This document shows positions 25,780-35,843 of a stretch of DNA of 64,000 nucleotides, piece by piece. The translations under genes were made by a program, and so were the position numbers. Under the pieces are notes generated by a model. The model worked only from the letters and a program-made list of their open reading frames with translations. It made no database searches and was not told the origin of the DNA. The stretch covers positions 1 through 64,000 of the forward strand of contig CAMDPZ010000001.1 in NCBI GenBank assembly GCA_945905765.1, in the 5' to 3' direction. This DNA is from Nitrospira lenta. GTDB lineage: Bacteria > Nitrospirota > Nitrospiria > Nitrospirales > Nitrospiraceae. Position 1 is the stretch's first letter, and every line of letters begins with the position of its first letter.

Positions 25780-27732
25780 ATGACACAGCCCGCGCGACAA
25801 CCCCTGCGCTACATCCATATCGAGGATCACGAAGCCGACGCCACGCTGGTGCAACATGCCTTGCGCACAGGCGGCTATGAGCCGCACGCGCGCCGCGTCG
25901 ACACAGCCGACAGCTTGGCGGCCGCGCTGCAAGAGCCGGGATGGGATCTGATCCTGGCAGATTGGACATTGCCGCAGTTCAGCGCCCCGGCCGCCTTGGA
26001 GCAGATCACCAGTCTCGGATTCGATCTGCCCGTCATCATTGTAACCGGTGCGGTGGGAGAGGAAACGGCCGTCGAAGCGTTGAAAGCCGGCGCGCATAAT
26101 TACGTGATGAAGGACCGGCTAGTCCGGCTGGTGCCCGCCATCCAGCAAGCCTTGCGGGAAGGGAGCGAACGGAATGCCCGCCGGCATGCGGAAGGGCGGC
26201 TCTACGCGCTTGCGCGGATTTCGCCAGTCGGCATCTTCCTCACCGATCGGCAGGGCATCTACAGTTACGTGAACCTCCGCTGGTGCGCGCTCGCCGGACT
26301 GAGCCAGGAACAAGCCCTGAATAACCAATGGGAAGAATCGCTCCATCCGGATGATCGCCAGCGCGTCGCCGAAGAATGGCGGCAGGCCGTCGCCGGACAG
26401 ACGATGTTTTCCTCGGAATATCGTTTTCAGAATGCCGATGGGAGCGTGAACTGGGTGCTCGCGCAAGCCGTGACGTCGCGCGGGATGCGCGGTGAACTGC
26501 TGGGCTATATCGGGACCGTGACCGACATCACCGAGCGTAAGAAATCGGAAACGGCCCTGCAGTCGTTCCAGGACCAGATTCGCCAGATGCAGAAGATGGA
26601 AGCGATCGGACAGCTGGCCGGCGGCGTCGCCCACGATTTCAACAATATCCTCACCGCGATCCTCGGCAACGCCGAAATGGCGGCGATGAAAACCCCCGCC
26701 GACCACCCGGCCAGGCCCAACCTCACGAGAATTCTCGAAGCCGGCGCCCGGGCCTCCCACCTCGTGCAGCAAATCCTGACCTTCACGCATCAGCAGGAAT
26801 TTTCACGCACCGTGCTGAACCTCACCACGGTGATCCACGAAGTCCTCAACTTACTGCAGGCCACCCTCCCGGCAAACATCAAACTGACCGCCGCCTGCGA
26901 GACAGACGCGCCCCCCGTGCTGGCCGATGCCACCCAGATCCATCAAGTCGTGATGAACCTCTGCACCAACGCCTGGCATGCCCTCAAAGGACAGCCGGGA
27001 CAGATCACGATGGAGCTGACGCCAATCACGCTGCCCCGTGCGCTGCGCAGCTTCCACGCGACGCTGCAGCCTGGCCACTATGCCCGCCTCTCGATCCGGG
27101 ATACCGGCTGCGGCATGGAACCGGAAACGGTCGAGCGCATCTTCGACCCCTTCTTTACCACCAAGCCTGTGGGGCAGGGCACAGGCCTCGGCTTGAGCGT
27201 GGTCCATGGCATCATCCGGGGGCACGAAGGCGCCATCGTCGTCGAGAGCCGTCCGGGCCAGGGCACGACCTTTCATCTCTACTTTCCCGCGGCGGAAGCG
27301 CCGGCCCTGGCGGGCGAATCGATTGGAACAGAGCCCGCCGCACAACAAGGCCGCAACCGCCATCTGCTGTACCTGGACGACGAGGAGATGTTGGTGGAAC
27401 TGGTCCGGGCCAAATTCGAATCGCTCGGCTATCGAGTGACCGGCTATACCAAGCCGGCAGAGGCGCTCGACGAGATCCGCGCCGATCCGGCCGGGTTCGA
27501 TATCGTGGTGACGGATTACAATATGCCGGGAATGTCCGGCCTGGAAGTAGCCAGCGCCCTCGCACAGCTCCGCGCTGACCTGCCCGTCGTGCTGGTGTCG
27601 GGCTATCTATCCCCCGCCGCCCAGGCCGCCACCCTCGCCACCGGCATCAAGGAAATTGTCTATAAGCCGACCGTGCTGCAACAATTGGAGAGCGTAATCG
27701 CCCGCCTGCTCGACGCCCCGCCGCAAGCCTAG
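25780..27732 (+). CDS. REC-PAS-histidine kinase-REC hybrid kinase
   Basis: A 650-residue soluble protein: an N-terminal receiver (about 8-125, with LILADWTLP), PAS (about 145-265), HisKA with H285 in GGVAHDFNNILTAILGN, HATPase (about 385-510, with DTGCGME and GTGLGLSV) and a C-terminal receiver (about 525-645, with VVTDYNMPGMSG and Lys in VYKP). Receivers at both ends let it accept a signal from another kinase and pass phosphate on, a link in a phosphorelay. The HDFNN form of the His box marks the NtrB-like HisKA subgroup. It is the third gene of the trio and ends 7 bases from the converging operon. Confidence 0.93.
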   Translation: MTQPARQPLRYIHIEDHEADATLVQHALRTGGYEPHARRVDTADSLAAALQEPGWDLILADWTLPQFSAPAALEQITSLGFDLPVIIVTGAVGEETAVEALKAGAHNYVMKDRLVRLVPAIQQALREGSERNARRHAEGRLYALARISPVGIFLTDRQGIYSYVNLRWCALAGLSQEQALNNQWEESLHPDDRQRVAEEWRQAVAGQTMFSSEYRFQNADGSVNWVLAQAVTSRGMRGELLGYIGTVTDITERKKSETALQSFQDQIRQMQKMEAIGQLAGGVAHDFNNILTAILGNAEMAAMKTPADHPARPNLTRILEAGARASHLVQQILTFTHQQEFSRTVLNLTTVIHEVLNLLQATLPANIKLTAACETDAPPVLADATQIHQVVMNLCTNAWHALKGQPGQITMELTPITLPRALRSFHATLQPGHYARLSIRDTGCGMEPETVERIFDPFFTTKPVGQGTGLGLSVVHGIIRGHEGAIVVESRPGQGTTFHLYFPAAEAPALAGESIGTEPAAQQGRNRHLLYLDDEEMLVELVRAKFESLGYRVTGYTKPAEALDEIRADPAGFDIVVTDYNMPGMSGLEVASALAQLRADLPVVLVSGYLSPAAQAATLATGIKEIVYKPTVLQQLESVIARLLDAPPQA

Positions 27733-27739
27733 CGATCGG

Positions 27740-29992
27740 CTAAGGCTGTGCCAGCCGCTGGCAGGCGCGCTCCACTCGCAGCAGCAGCACTTCTTTCTTG
27801 AACGGCTTCTTGATGTAGTCCACCGCGCCAAGCTCCAGGCACTTCTGCTCGGACCCTTCTCCGCTTTCCGCCGTCAGAAAGATCACGGGGGTCGTGATCC
27901 CTTTCTGCTTATTCATCTCGATCAATTTGAACCCGTCCAGGTTCGGCATGTTGACGTCGGACAAAATCAAATCGAACGTGTGCTTGCCCATGTATAGCAG
28001 CCCTTCGATGCCGTCGCCGGCCGCCGTGACCTCGTAGCCATGTTTCTCCAGGATCAGCTTGAGCAGTTCCTGCGTGTCCGGCTCATCCTCCAAGAGGAGG
28101 ATCGAGATCACGCCCTTCGCTCTGATCTTGGGCGACAACGAGCCTGCCGCGATCCGGCCTTGCCAGCCGGAGGCCGCCTCCTGATTCGACACGGCCCAAT
28201 CGGGGTTTGGCATCAACGATTCTTCCCGCGGCGCCACGCGCACGACTTCCTCCAGCGTGGTCAGACCCTGAGCCGCCGCGGCAATCCCGGCCTCCATCAA
28301 TCCTTGCATGCCGTTCTTTCTGGCCGCCTCACGGATCGTATGGTCCGGCGCCCGCTGCGCGATGAGATCGCGAATGTCCTCCGTCACCTCCAGCAATTCA
28401 TGGATCGCCATCCGGCCCTTAAACCCTGTCTGCTGACAGGCCGCGCACCCGACGCTGACCTTCCACCGGGCGTCCGCCGGCAATCGTTCGCGGCCTCCGG
28501 CCTTTTCAATCGCGTCTTCCGAGGGCATGCCATCGATCGCGCAGCTCAGACAGATTCGACGCACCAAACGCTGGGCCAGGATACCGATGACTGAGGCGGC
28601 AACTTGGAACGGCTCGATCCCCAAGTCCAAGAGACGCGTAATGGTGGCCACGGAATCGTTGGTATGCAAGGTGCTCAACAGTAGATGGCCCGTCTGCGCC
28701 GCTTCCAGCGCGAGCGAGGCCGTCTCCGAATCCCGAATCTCGCCCACCAGAATGATGTTCGGGTCCTGCCGCAAAATCGAGCGGAGCCCGGCCGCAAAGG
28801 TCGTCCCGCTCTTGGTATCGATCTGCACCTGCGTCAGCCCCTGCACCTGGAACTCGATCGGGTCTTCCACCGTGATGATATTTTTCGTGGGAGACTTCAA
28901 CCAGTTCAGCGAGGCATACAAGGTCGAGGTCTTGCCGCTGCCGGTCGGGCCGGTCACCAGGATCATGCCTTGCGGGCTGCTCAACAATCGTTGATAGCGG
29001 ACGAGAGTATCCGGCACCAGCCCCAGCTGATCCATCTTGATCCGGGCCGTGGACCCGTCGAGTAACCGGATGACGACCTTTTCCCCGAACTGCGCCGGCA
29101 GCGTGGAGACCCGCAAATCGATTCGGCGGTCGTCGAACTTCAGCCGGCTCCGTCCATCCTGCGGTTTGCGGCGTTCCGCGATATCCAGCCGGGCCACGAT
29201 CTTCAGCCGTGAAATCACATTGGGCTGCAAGTGTTTGGGGACCTTCATCGAATCCACCAGCGCCCCGTCGATGCGATAGCGAATCTGAAGCACATCCTCC
29301 TGCGGTTCGACGTGGATATCGCTGGCTCCGACCTTGACAGCTTCGCAGAGGATCATGTTGACGAGCCGCACGATGGGCGGCAGTTTGGCGAGCTTCGACA
29401 TCTGTGCTTCACTGAGGACTTCATAGTCCATTTCCGCATCGGCTTCGACCGAGCCTTCCGGGTTGACCTCCCGCAGCAGGTCGTAGTCCTGCTCGGTCAA
29501 GACGTCGGATTCCGCAGATGGTTGCGCCCCGACGGCCGTCGGGGCATGCAGGAAGAACGCCGCGATCGCCGCTGGTTCGGCAATCAGCAAACGGGGAGGC
29601 TGGTCGAGGCCGGAACAGTACTTGAGCGCGTCCTGCAATTCCCAATTGAACGGATTACTCAGGACCACAACCGTTTCTCCGGTAGTATGACGAACGACGG
29701 CGACCTGATTCTGCCGACAGAACGACGGCGGCAGAATGCCGGAAAGAATCGTCTCCGGATTGACCTGCGGCAGATAGGCAAGACGCAGAGACTCGGCGAT
29801 GTAGCGTGCCAGCCGCTCATCGGTGAGGCCCAGCATCTCGACGAGCGAGTAGAGCTTGCCGGGAATCGTCTTAACCAGCACGGCCTCCTGCGCCGGCGAC
29901 AGAGAAAGCCGCGCGGCCAGAAACTGTTTGAACTGCATGAAGTCGTTCGGCTTAATGCTTCCAGGCGTCAGCCTCACGGTATCAATGCTCAT
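27740..29992 (-). CDS. PilB/GspE-type secretion ATPase fused to a receiver domain
   Basis: A 750-residue protein. Residues 1-170 are the N-terminal domain of type II secretion/type IV pilus assembly ATPases. Residues about 195-600 are the ATPase, with Walker A GPTGSGKTSTL (K354), an Asp/Walker B region with LVGEIRDSETA, a His box (TGHLLLSTLHTND) and two CxxC pairs for zinc (CLSC and CAAC). From about 625 a complete receiver domain follows, with D679 in LILSDVNMPNLDG and Lys in IKKPF. Such a C-terminal receiver is not part of standard PilB or GspE. No pilin, PilC, PilM-Q or gsp gene is in the window. It is last in a seven-gene signalling operon, which suggests phosphorylation control of the ATPase. 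Confidence 0.92.
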   Translation of the reverse strand: MSIDTVRLTPGSIKPNDFMQFKQFLAARLSLSPAQEAVLVKTIPGKLYSLVEMLGLTDERLARYIAESLRLAYLPQVNPETILSGILPPSFCRQNQVAVVRHTTGETVVVLSNPFNWELQDALKYCSGLDQPPRLLIAEPAAIAAFFLHAPTAVGAQPSAESDVLTEQDYDLLREVNPEGSVEADAEMDYEVLSEAQMSKLAKLPPIVRLVNMILCEAVKVGASDIHVEPQEDVLQIRYRIDGALVDSMKVPKHLQPNVISRLKIVARLDIAERRKPQDGRSRLKFDDRRIDLRVSTLPAQFGEKVVIRLLDGSTARIKMDQLGLVPDTLVRYQRLLSSPQGMILVTGPTGSGKTSTLYASLNWLKSPTKNIITVEDPIEFQVQGLTQVQIDTKSGTTFAAGLRSILRQDPNIILVGEIRDSETASLALEAAQTGHLLLSTLHTNDSVATITRLLDLGIEPFQVAASVIGILAQRLVRRICLSCAIDGMPSEDAIEKAGGRERLPADARWKVSVGCAACQQTGFKGRMAIHELLEVTEDIRDLIAQRAPDHTIREAARKNGMQGLMEAGIAAAAQGLTTLEEVVRVAPREESLMPNPDWAVSNQEAASGWQGRIAAGSLSPKIRAKGVISILLLEDEPDTQELLKLILEKHGYEVTAAGDGIEGLLYMGKHTFDLILSDVNMPNLDGFKLIEMNKQKGITTPVIFLTAESGEGSEQKCLELGAVDYIKKPFKKEVLLLRVERACQRLAQP

Positions 29993-30057
29993 AATCTGAT
30001 CCCTTTAGCATATTAGGCAATGCGGCCCATCGACGACACAGTGTGGGTCTGCCCGCC

Positions 30058-30393
30058 TCAGTCGTAGACGACCTCGATGCGTTCCAGATAAGCGCCCAGG
30101 AGTGGCAGCTCGCGCTGGATGACCGAGCCATCGGTCGCTTTCGCCGCCTGTTCAATGATGGCGGCGATCTCCGAGACGCGGTCGAAGCCGTAACTTCCGC
30201 CAGCGCCTTTCATCCCGTGCGAGATTTTCCGCACCGTCTCGAAATCCTGCGAGGCCATGGCCTCCTGCATGGCCACCACTTCCTTTTTGCGATTCACCAT
30301 GAACTTCGGCACGAGCGGTTCGAAAGACGAATCTACATGCACGACTTCCTTGCCCTGCGCGGCAGAACTATTCGCTGAATCGGTGTAGGCCAT
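30058..30393 (-). CDS. HPt phosphotransfer protein
   Basis: A stand-alone 111-residue histidine phosphotransfer domain. The acceptor is H59 in ISHGMKGAGGSYGF, with the Lys and small residues that surround the His in known HPt proteins. It moves phosphate between receivers. Its place between the single receivers and the receiver-fused ATPase suggests that it connects the hybrid kinases to them. The start has an AAGGAG site. Confidence 0.92.
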   Translation of the reverse strand: MAYTDSANSSAAQGKEVVHVDSSFEPLVPKFMVNRKKEVVAMQEAMASQDFETVRKISHGMKGAGGSYGFDRVSEIAAIIEQAAKATDGSVIQRELPLLGAYLERIEVVYD

Positions 30394-30432
30394 GGACCTT
30401 CTCCTTGTAAAAGTGCCGGCGCGCCGGCGGCG

Positions 30433-30912
30433 TCAGGATGCCAGCTTCTCGGAATCGAAGCTTCGAAATCGCCGGAGCCGGGCAACCAGCGCAGCCCGCT
30501 TGAACGGTTTCAAGATGTAATCCTTGGCGCCGAGCTCCAAGGATTCACGCACATCCCGTGCGTTGGAATCGGCGGTCAACATGACGACCGGCACCTGCTT
30601 CCACGCCGGCTGTTTGTACTTGAGATAGTCGAGAATTTTCACGCCGTCGGCGAAGGGCAGCAGCATATCCAGCAGCACCAGCGCCGGAGGCGGCAGCGAT
30701 TCGATCATCTTCATCGCCTCGCGGCCATCGGCGGCGCGCACGACCTGATAGCCTTCCCCTTCCATGATCAAGGTGACGAGGTCCGCCGTGTCGTCTTCGT
30801 CCTCGACGAGAAGCAGCGTCGGCTTCTCCAGCCCCTTCGGCTCATCCGACACATCCGGCTCACTCGACAGATCCGGCATATCCGGCTCACTCGGCACATT
30901 TGACTCACTCAT
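30433..30912 (-). CDS. Single-domain response regulator with acidic N-terminal tail
   Basis: A 159-residue protein. The first 30 residues are an acidic, Pro/Ser-rich tail with repeats of SEPD. The receiver begins near residue 32 (LLLVEDEDD), with D82 in LVLLDMLLP and Lys in ILKPF. It has no output domain. A GAGGAGG site precedes the ATG at 30912, so a GTG at 30936 is dismissed. Confidence 0.9.
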   Translation of the reverse strand: MSESNVPSEPDMPDLSSEPDVSDEPKGLEKPTLLLVEDEDDTADLVTLIMEGEGYQVVRAADGREAMKMIESLPPPALVLLDMLLPFADGVKILDYLKYKQPAWKQVPVVMLTADSNARDVRESLELGAKDYILKPFKRAALVARLRRFRSFDSEKLAS

Positions 30913-30993
30913 CAGACACCTCCTCTGCGCAGCCACTGCTCATCGCCCGTTCGGCTTCTCGCTCTCTCATCGCCCACCTGCTCCAATGCCCCC

Positions 30994-31422
30994 TCATGCG
31001 CGGCCAAGCGCGTCTCCGCGAGGAACCAACGGCTTCGGTAAAAACCGGTGAATAGACGCGAGGAGCCGCTCTTCAACAAAGGGTTTCTGCACATATTCCG
31101 TCGCGCCAAGATTGGCCGCCTCGGCCATCGTCGCGTTTCGTGCATCGGCGGTCAGGATGATCACCGGGATCCACTGCCATTCCGGCGTCGTCCTGACAAC
31201 ACGCAACAGCTCCAACCCGGTCAAGGTGGGGAGCATGATGTCGAGCAGCATCAAATCCGGCGGAGCCGTGGCGGCGATCAAACGCTGCGCCGCGCCTCCG
31301 TCAACGACATGGGTCACGAAATAGCCTTCTCGCTCCAGGATCAGCCGCAACAGACGCGCCGTATCCTCATGGTCCTCGACCACCAACACCGTAGGTTTTT
31401 CCGATTGATGCGTTGTCCGCAT
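30994..31422 (-). CDS. Single-domain response regulator
   Basis: A 142-residue receiver with VVEDHED, D61 in LMLLDIMLP and Lys in VQKPF; no output domain. The ATG at 31422 follows a GGAGG site (a TTG at 31437 is too far upstream). It is most similar to the other two single receivers of the operon, so they probably arose by duplication. Confidence 0.92.
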   Translation of the reverse strand: MRTTHQSEKPTVLVVEDHEDTARLLRLILEREGYFVTHVVDGGAAQRLIAATAPPDLMLLDIMLPTLTGLELLRVVRTTPEWQWIPVIILTADARNATMAEAANLGATEYVQKPFVEERLLASIHRFLPKPLVPRGDALGRA

Positions 31423-31468
31423 GTATCCTCCGTTCAATCAAAAATCGCCGGCCCGTTCTATCTCATCG

Positions 31469-31879
31469 TCACATCGCGACCGCCGGCTCGACGGTCCCCT
31501 CACTGGCCGAAGCAGACAACACCCGGTTCACCGTCGCCACCACATCATGCAAGCCGGGCTTCTTCACCACATAGGCCGTCGCGCCCGCGGCCAGTGCCCG
31601 CTGGATGTCCGGCTCATAGTAATCGGCGCTGACCATGATGATCGGCACAGATTTCCAGTCCGGATGCTGGCGGAATGCCGCCAGCAACTCGAACCCGTTC
31701 GCATAGGGCACCACAATATCCAGCAGAATCAATCGGGGCGGCTGAATGGTGGTGAGGAGATTGATGGCCTGCCGCCCATCGAGGGCGCGCACCACCCCAT
31801 AGCCCTCTCCCTCCAGAATGCTCTGCAGCAGATCTCCGGTGTCCTGCTCGTCTTCCACGCAGAGAATTGTTCGCGACAT
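31469..31879 (-). CDS. Single-domain response regulator
   Basis: A 136-residue receiver with CVEDEQD, D54 in LILLDIVVPYANG and Lys in VVKKPG. It has no output domain. It follows the hybrid kinase gene by about 95 bases and has an AAGGAGG site. Confidence 0.92.
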   Translation of the reverse strand: MSRTILCVEDEQDTGDLLQSILEGEGYGVVRALDGRQAINLLTTIQPPRLILLDIVVPYANGFELLAAFRQHPDWKSVPIIMVSADYYEPDIQRALAAGATAYVVKKPGLHDVVATVNRVLSASASEGTVEPAVAM

Positions 31880-31973
31880 AGACCCTCCTTATGGTTCCCC
31901 GGGCTCCCTCAGCCGGCGTCCTCGATGCGCCGTTCGACAAGCCCGCGAGCCAGCCGCTGCTGACTCCGGCGGC

Positions 31974-34900
31974 TCACGCGGCTTCCACTCCAGGCCGTGA
32001 ACCGGTGAGGGCCTGAATGGCGTCTAGCAAAATCTTCTTCTTCACCGGCTTCGTCAGATACGCCGTGCACCCGGCCTCCAGCCCTTTCTGCATGTCTTCC
32101 TTCAAGGCATCGGCGGTCACAGCCACGATGGGGATCGGCGGGCGATGGTGCGCCTGTTCCCACTCACGAATCACCCGGGTCGCCGTGTACCCATCCATGA
32201 CCGGCATCTGCATATCCATCAGCACGAGATCGCAGGAGCCGGCCTTGACCCTCTCCACCGCCAACGCGCCGTTCTCCACCTCCTCCAGCACATAGCCCGA
32301 TCCAGCTAAAAACAATCGCGCCACTTCGCGATTGTCTTCCAAATCGTCGACAATCAAAATGCGCGTCGGTCCCGCCGGCGCTGGAGGCGCGGGGACGGAG
32401 GCTTTCACCGGAGCGGTTGTCGCGTCGTGGCCGCGCCCATACTCGGCAATAGCTTCCAGCAACGCTTTCTTCTTGATCGGCTTCGTCAAATGCGCCATGC
32501 AGCCGGCTGCCAAACTTTTCTCGACATCCTCCTGAAAGGCGTTGGCGGTCAGAGACACGATCGGCGTCGGGACGCGCTGCTGTTCCTTCTCCCATTGCCG
32601 AATGGCTTCCGTGGCCTGATACCCGTCCATGACCGGCATCTGAATGTCCATGAGCACCAGGTCATAGGCGCCCTCCTGAAATTTCTGAACGGCAAGTGAC
32701 CCGTTTTCGGCCATCTCCAGCCGGTAGGGCGTGTCTTTTAAAAACAGGGCCACCACCTCGCGATTGTCCTCCAGATCTTCCGCCAGCAGAATGCGAAGAG
32801 CGGGAAGCGAAACGGGAGCGAGGCCGCCAGAGCTCTGGTCTTGGGGCAGGACCGTGGACGGCGTCTGTCCCACCGCAATGGCCACCGAGGCCAGAAGCCG
32901 CTTGCGGCTGATCGGCTTGTACGCGTAACTGGCAATGCCCAATGCGCGCGCCCACTTGACGCTATCGGCCCGCATTTCCGACGTATGGAGGACCAAGGGC
33001 AGGGCCGCGCTATCCGGCCTCGCGCGGATCGCGCGCGCGAGGTCGAGCCCGTTCATATCCGGCATGTGGTAGTCCAGAATCGCGAGGGCAAAAGGTTGGC
33101 CCAGGCGCGCGGCCCCGTCCAGCGCCGCCAACGCGGCCGCGCCATCGGCCGCCTCGACGAGCACCGCACCAAAACGTCCGAGATGCTCGCGGACGATCAA
33201 TCGATTGGTGTCGTTGTCGTCGACGACGAGGATGCGGCGGCCGACGATCGCGAGCGTGAGAGCCTGTTCGGACGCCAAGGTCGTGGCGGCGGCCGCCGCT
33301 AAAGGCACCACAAACGAAAAGGTGCTGCCAAGGTTCGGCGTGCTCTCGACGCGCAGAACGCCCCCCATCAATTCCACCAGCTCTTTGCTGATGCTCAACC
33401 CGAGGCCTGTGCCGCCGTATTTGCGGGTCGTCGAGGAATCGACCTGGGTGAAGCTCTCAAAAATACCCTGGAGCTTGTCGGCCGGAATGCCGATGCCCGT
33501 GTCGGAGACAGAAAAGCGCAATGCGCCGGACGCGCCCAGGTCCGGCTCGATCCGGAGCGCCACCTCGCCGCGCTCCGTAAACTTGATCGCGTTACCCAGC
33601 AAATTCACCAGCACCTGGCGCAGGCGCGTCGGGTCGCCGGTCACCCAGGCCGGCACATCCGGATGAACGAACGCCACCAATTCGAGCTGCTTGGCATTGG
33701 CGCGGATGGCCATCAATTCCGCCGTCTTATCCACGAGGTCCTGAAGGTCGAAGGGCGCCGCCTCCAGCTCCAAATTGCCCGATTCGATTTTGGAAATGTC
33801 CAGAATGTCGTTGATCAACTCCAGTAAACTATTGGCCGCGCGGCTGAATCGATGGACGTACTCCTGCTGATCTTCCGAGAGCGTCGTTTCCTGCAACAGA
33901 TCGGCCATGCCGATGATGGCGTTCATGGGCGTCCGGATTTCGTGGCTCATCGAGGCGAGGAACGTGCTCTTGGCCCGCGTGGCCGCCAGCGCCTGATCGC
34001 GCGCGTCGATCAATTCCACATTGCGTTCCTTGAGGACGGCTGAGGCCGCCGCGAGCACCTGCTCCGCGTGTTTTCGCTCGGAAATTTCGGTAAACGACAC
34101 GACGGCGCCGGTCAATGCGCCGTCTCCATAAACCGGGCGGGCGTCGATCTCGGCGGAGAAGGCGCTCCCGTCTTTTCTCCAGAGGACATCGTCATCCAGC
34201 CGGCACCCTTGCCCGGTCAGGCAGACTCGTTCCACCGCGCAGGCGTCTTCAGGGTAGGGAGAACCGTCGAGGCGCGAATGGTGAATCATCGCATGCAGGG
34301 GCTGCCCCAGCAGCTCGTCGCTGGTGTAGCCCAACATCGCCGCGCCGGCTCGATTCACAAATGTGCAACGGCCCGCAGGGTCAACGCCATACAACCCTTC
34401 GGCGGTCGAATCGAGCAGCAGCCACACATTGCGGCTCAACCGTTCCCGCTCATCCTGCGCCTGCTTCAGCTGGGTAATGTCGCGAATGGCGCACAGCACG
34501 TAGAGGTCGCTGTCGATTTCCACATGACTGAGACTGATTAAGACCGGAAACTCGTGGCCGTCTTTGTGTTGGCCGACGAGGTCAGCCGCGCCACCCATCG
34601 GTCTGGGGTAGGGCGTTTTCATATAGCCGGATCGGAGTTCGGGGTGGCGCGGCCTGTACCGTTCCGGCATGAGGATTTCCACAGGCTGGTCGAGCAGCTC
34701 TTCGGACCGATACCCGAATGCCGTTTCAATCACATGATTGGCGTAAACGATCCGGCCCCCGCTGTCCGTCATCACAAAGGCGTCGGGGCTGGCATCCAGC
34801 ACTTTCAGGAAGCGGGCCTCCGCCGCCAGCGCGCGGTTATGTTCGACCTGCGTCTGCGCCCAGGCGCGATTGAGGGTGGCGCTGCTCCAGAGCAACAGAC

Positions 34901-35843
34901 CGATCAGCGGGATGAGGACCGCGCCTCCAACCAATCCAGCCTTCATGATCTTAGCCAGAATGGGAGTCAGGATATCGAGCCGGTCGACCCGCACGAGAAT
35001 ACCCCAATGCATCTCCCCCTGGGCGTCAAAGTCTTTCGTCCTGGCATAGCCGGTGACGACGTTGACCTGGCGGCGGGCGAACAGTTCCTCCACGAAACTG
35101 GAGGGACCCTGTTCGACCAGTTGGGCGGACGGAACTCCCAACTGCTGCAGGTTGTGGAGTCCTTCTTCCCGCAAGAGGGAATCGGCGAGGAGATCGCCGG
35201 ACCGGTTTAGAAACTGATATTCCAAATGCAGGTCGGTGCCCCAGGAACTTTGCAGCGCCACCACGGTCTGCGCGAAGACATCTTCGAAAACCGGCATGCT
35301 GACCCGGGCGAGGAGACCGCCCTGCCAGGCTCCATCGGGGCCTCTCACGCTCGCCATGAAGGTGACGACCGAATTGCCGTCGTCTTCCGCGCTGCGCACC
35401 ATATCGGCGATGATGGCGCCGGCGCCGCCCTGGAGGGCCTGCCATCCGCGGTCCTGACTGAAGTCGAGGCCGAGTTGGGACTCGCGTGTGGAAGCGACCA
35501 CGCGGCCTTGCGCGTCGGTAAGCGAGATCCAGCTATAGTCGGGCACCACGTTCTCCAATGTCTCCAGGGCCTGGCGAATGTCCCGCTCGTTTCCCGTCCG
35601 AAGCGCGGGGGCCTGCGCGAGCACCTGGATGTCGTTCATCCGCTCGTGCAGTAACATATCGAGCTTGCCCGCGATATTGGTGGCGGCCATCGCCAAGCCC
35701 TGTCCGGCATCGGCGACCAGCCGTTTTTCGACCGACCATAGGATGGCCGCGCCGATGATGAGCGGCAGCACGGCCATGGCAATGATGAGCCGTGGCAACC
35801 AGCGGTAGGGCACGATGGCGCCCTTGTGAGTCGTTGCGATCAT
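31974..35843 (-). CDS. Giant membrane hybrid histidine kinase (Cache-PAS-PAS-kinase-REC-REC-REC)
   Basis: A protein of 1,289 residues. A membrane helix at about 17-37 and another near 300 bracket a periplasmic Cache-like sensor. Two PAS domains (about 345-590) follow, then HisKA with H634 in SMSHEIRTPMNAIIGM, HATPase (about 735-850, with DTGIGIPADK and GTGLGLSIS) and three receivers, all with intact acidic pairs and Asp: AILDYHMPDMNG, VLMDIQMPVMDG and VLMDMQMPVMDG. The ATG at 35843 overlaps the stop of the next kinase by 4 bases; the open frame further upstream is out-of-frame coding sequence of that gene. BarA/EvgS-like kinases use similar layouts. The ligand is unknown. Confidence 0.93.
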   Translation of the reverse strand: MIATTHKGAIVPYRWLPRLIIAMAVLPLIIGAAILWSVEKRLVADAGQGLAMAATNIAGKLDMLLHERMNDIQVLAQAPALRTGNERDIRQALETLENVVPDYSWISLTDAQGRVVASTRESQLGLDFSQDRGWQALQGGAGAIIADMVRSAEDDGNSVVTFMASVRGPDGAWQGGLLARVSMPVFEDVFAQTVVALQSSWGTDLHLEYQFLNRSGDLLADSLLREEGLHNLQQLGVPSAQLVEQGPSSFVEELFARRQVNVVTGYARTKDFDAQGEMHWGILVRVDRLDILTPILAKIMKAGLVGGAVLIPLIGLLLWSSATLNRAWAQTQVEHNRALAAEARFLKVLDASPDAFVMTDSGGRIVYANHVIETAFGYRSEELLDQPVEILMPERYRPRHPELRSGYMKTPYPRPMGGAADLVGQHKDGHEFPVLISLSHVEIDSDLYVLCAIRDITQLKQAQDERERLSRNVWLLLDSTAEGLYGVDPAGRCTFVNRAGAAMLGYTSDELLGQPLHAMIHHSRLDGSPYPEDACAVERVCLTGQGCRLDDDVLWRKDGSAFSAEIDARPVYGDGALTGAVVSFTEISERKHAEQVLAAASAVLKERNVELIDARDQALAATRAKSTFLASMSHEIRTPMNAIIGMADLLQETTLSEDQQEYVHRFSRAANSLLELINDILDISKIESGNLELEAAPFDLQDLVDKTAELMAIRANAKQLELVAFVHPDVPAWVTGDPTRLRQVLVNLLGNAIKFTERGEVALRIEPDLGASGALRFSVSDTGIGIPADKLQGIFESFTQVDSSTTRKYGGTGLGLSISKELVELMGGVLRVESTPNLGSTFSFVVPLAAAAATTLASEQALTLAIVGRRILVVDDNDTNRLIVREHLGRFGAVLVEAADGAAALAALDGAARLGQPFALAILDYHMPDMNGLDLARAIRARPDSAALPLVLHTSEMRADSVKWARALGIASYAYKPISRKRLLASVAIAVGQTPSTVLPQDQSSGGLAPVSLPALRILLAEDLEDNREVVALFLKDTPYRLEMAENGSLAVQKFQEGAYDLVLMDIQMPVMDGYQATEAIRQWEKEQQRVPTPIVSLTANAFQEDVEKSLAAGCMAHLTKPIKKKALLEAIAEYGRGHDATTAPVKASVPAPPAPAGPTRILIVDDLEDNREVARLFLAGSGYVLEEVENGALAVERVKAGSCDLVLMDMQMPVMDGYTATRVIREWEQAHHRPPIPIVAVTADALKEDMQKGLEAGCTAYLTKPVKKKILLDAIQALTGSRPGVEAA

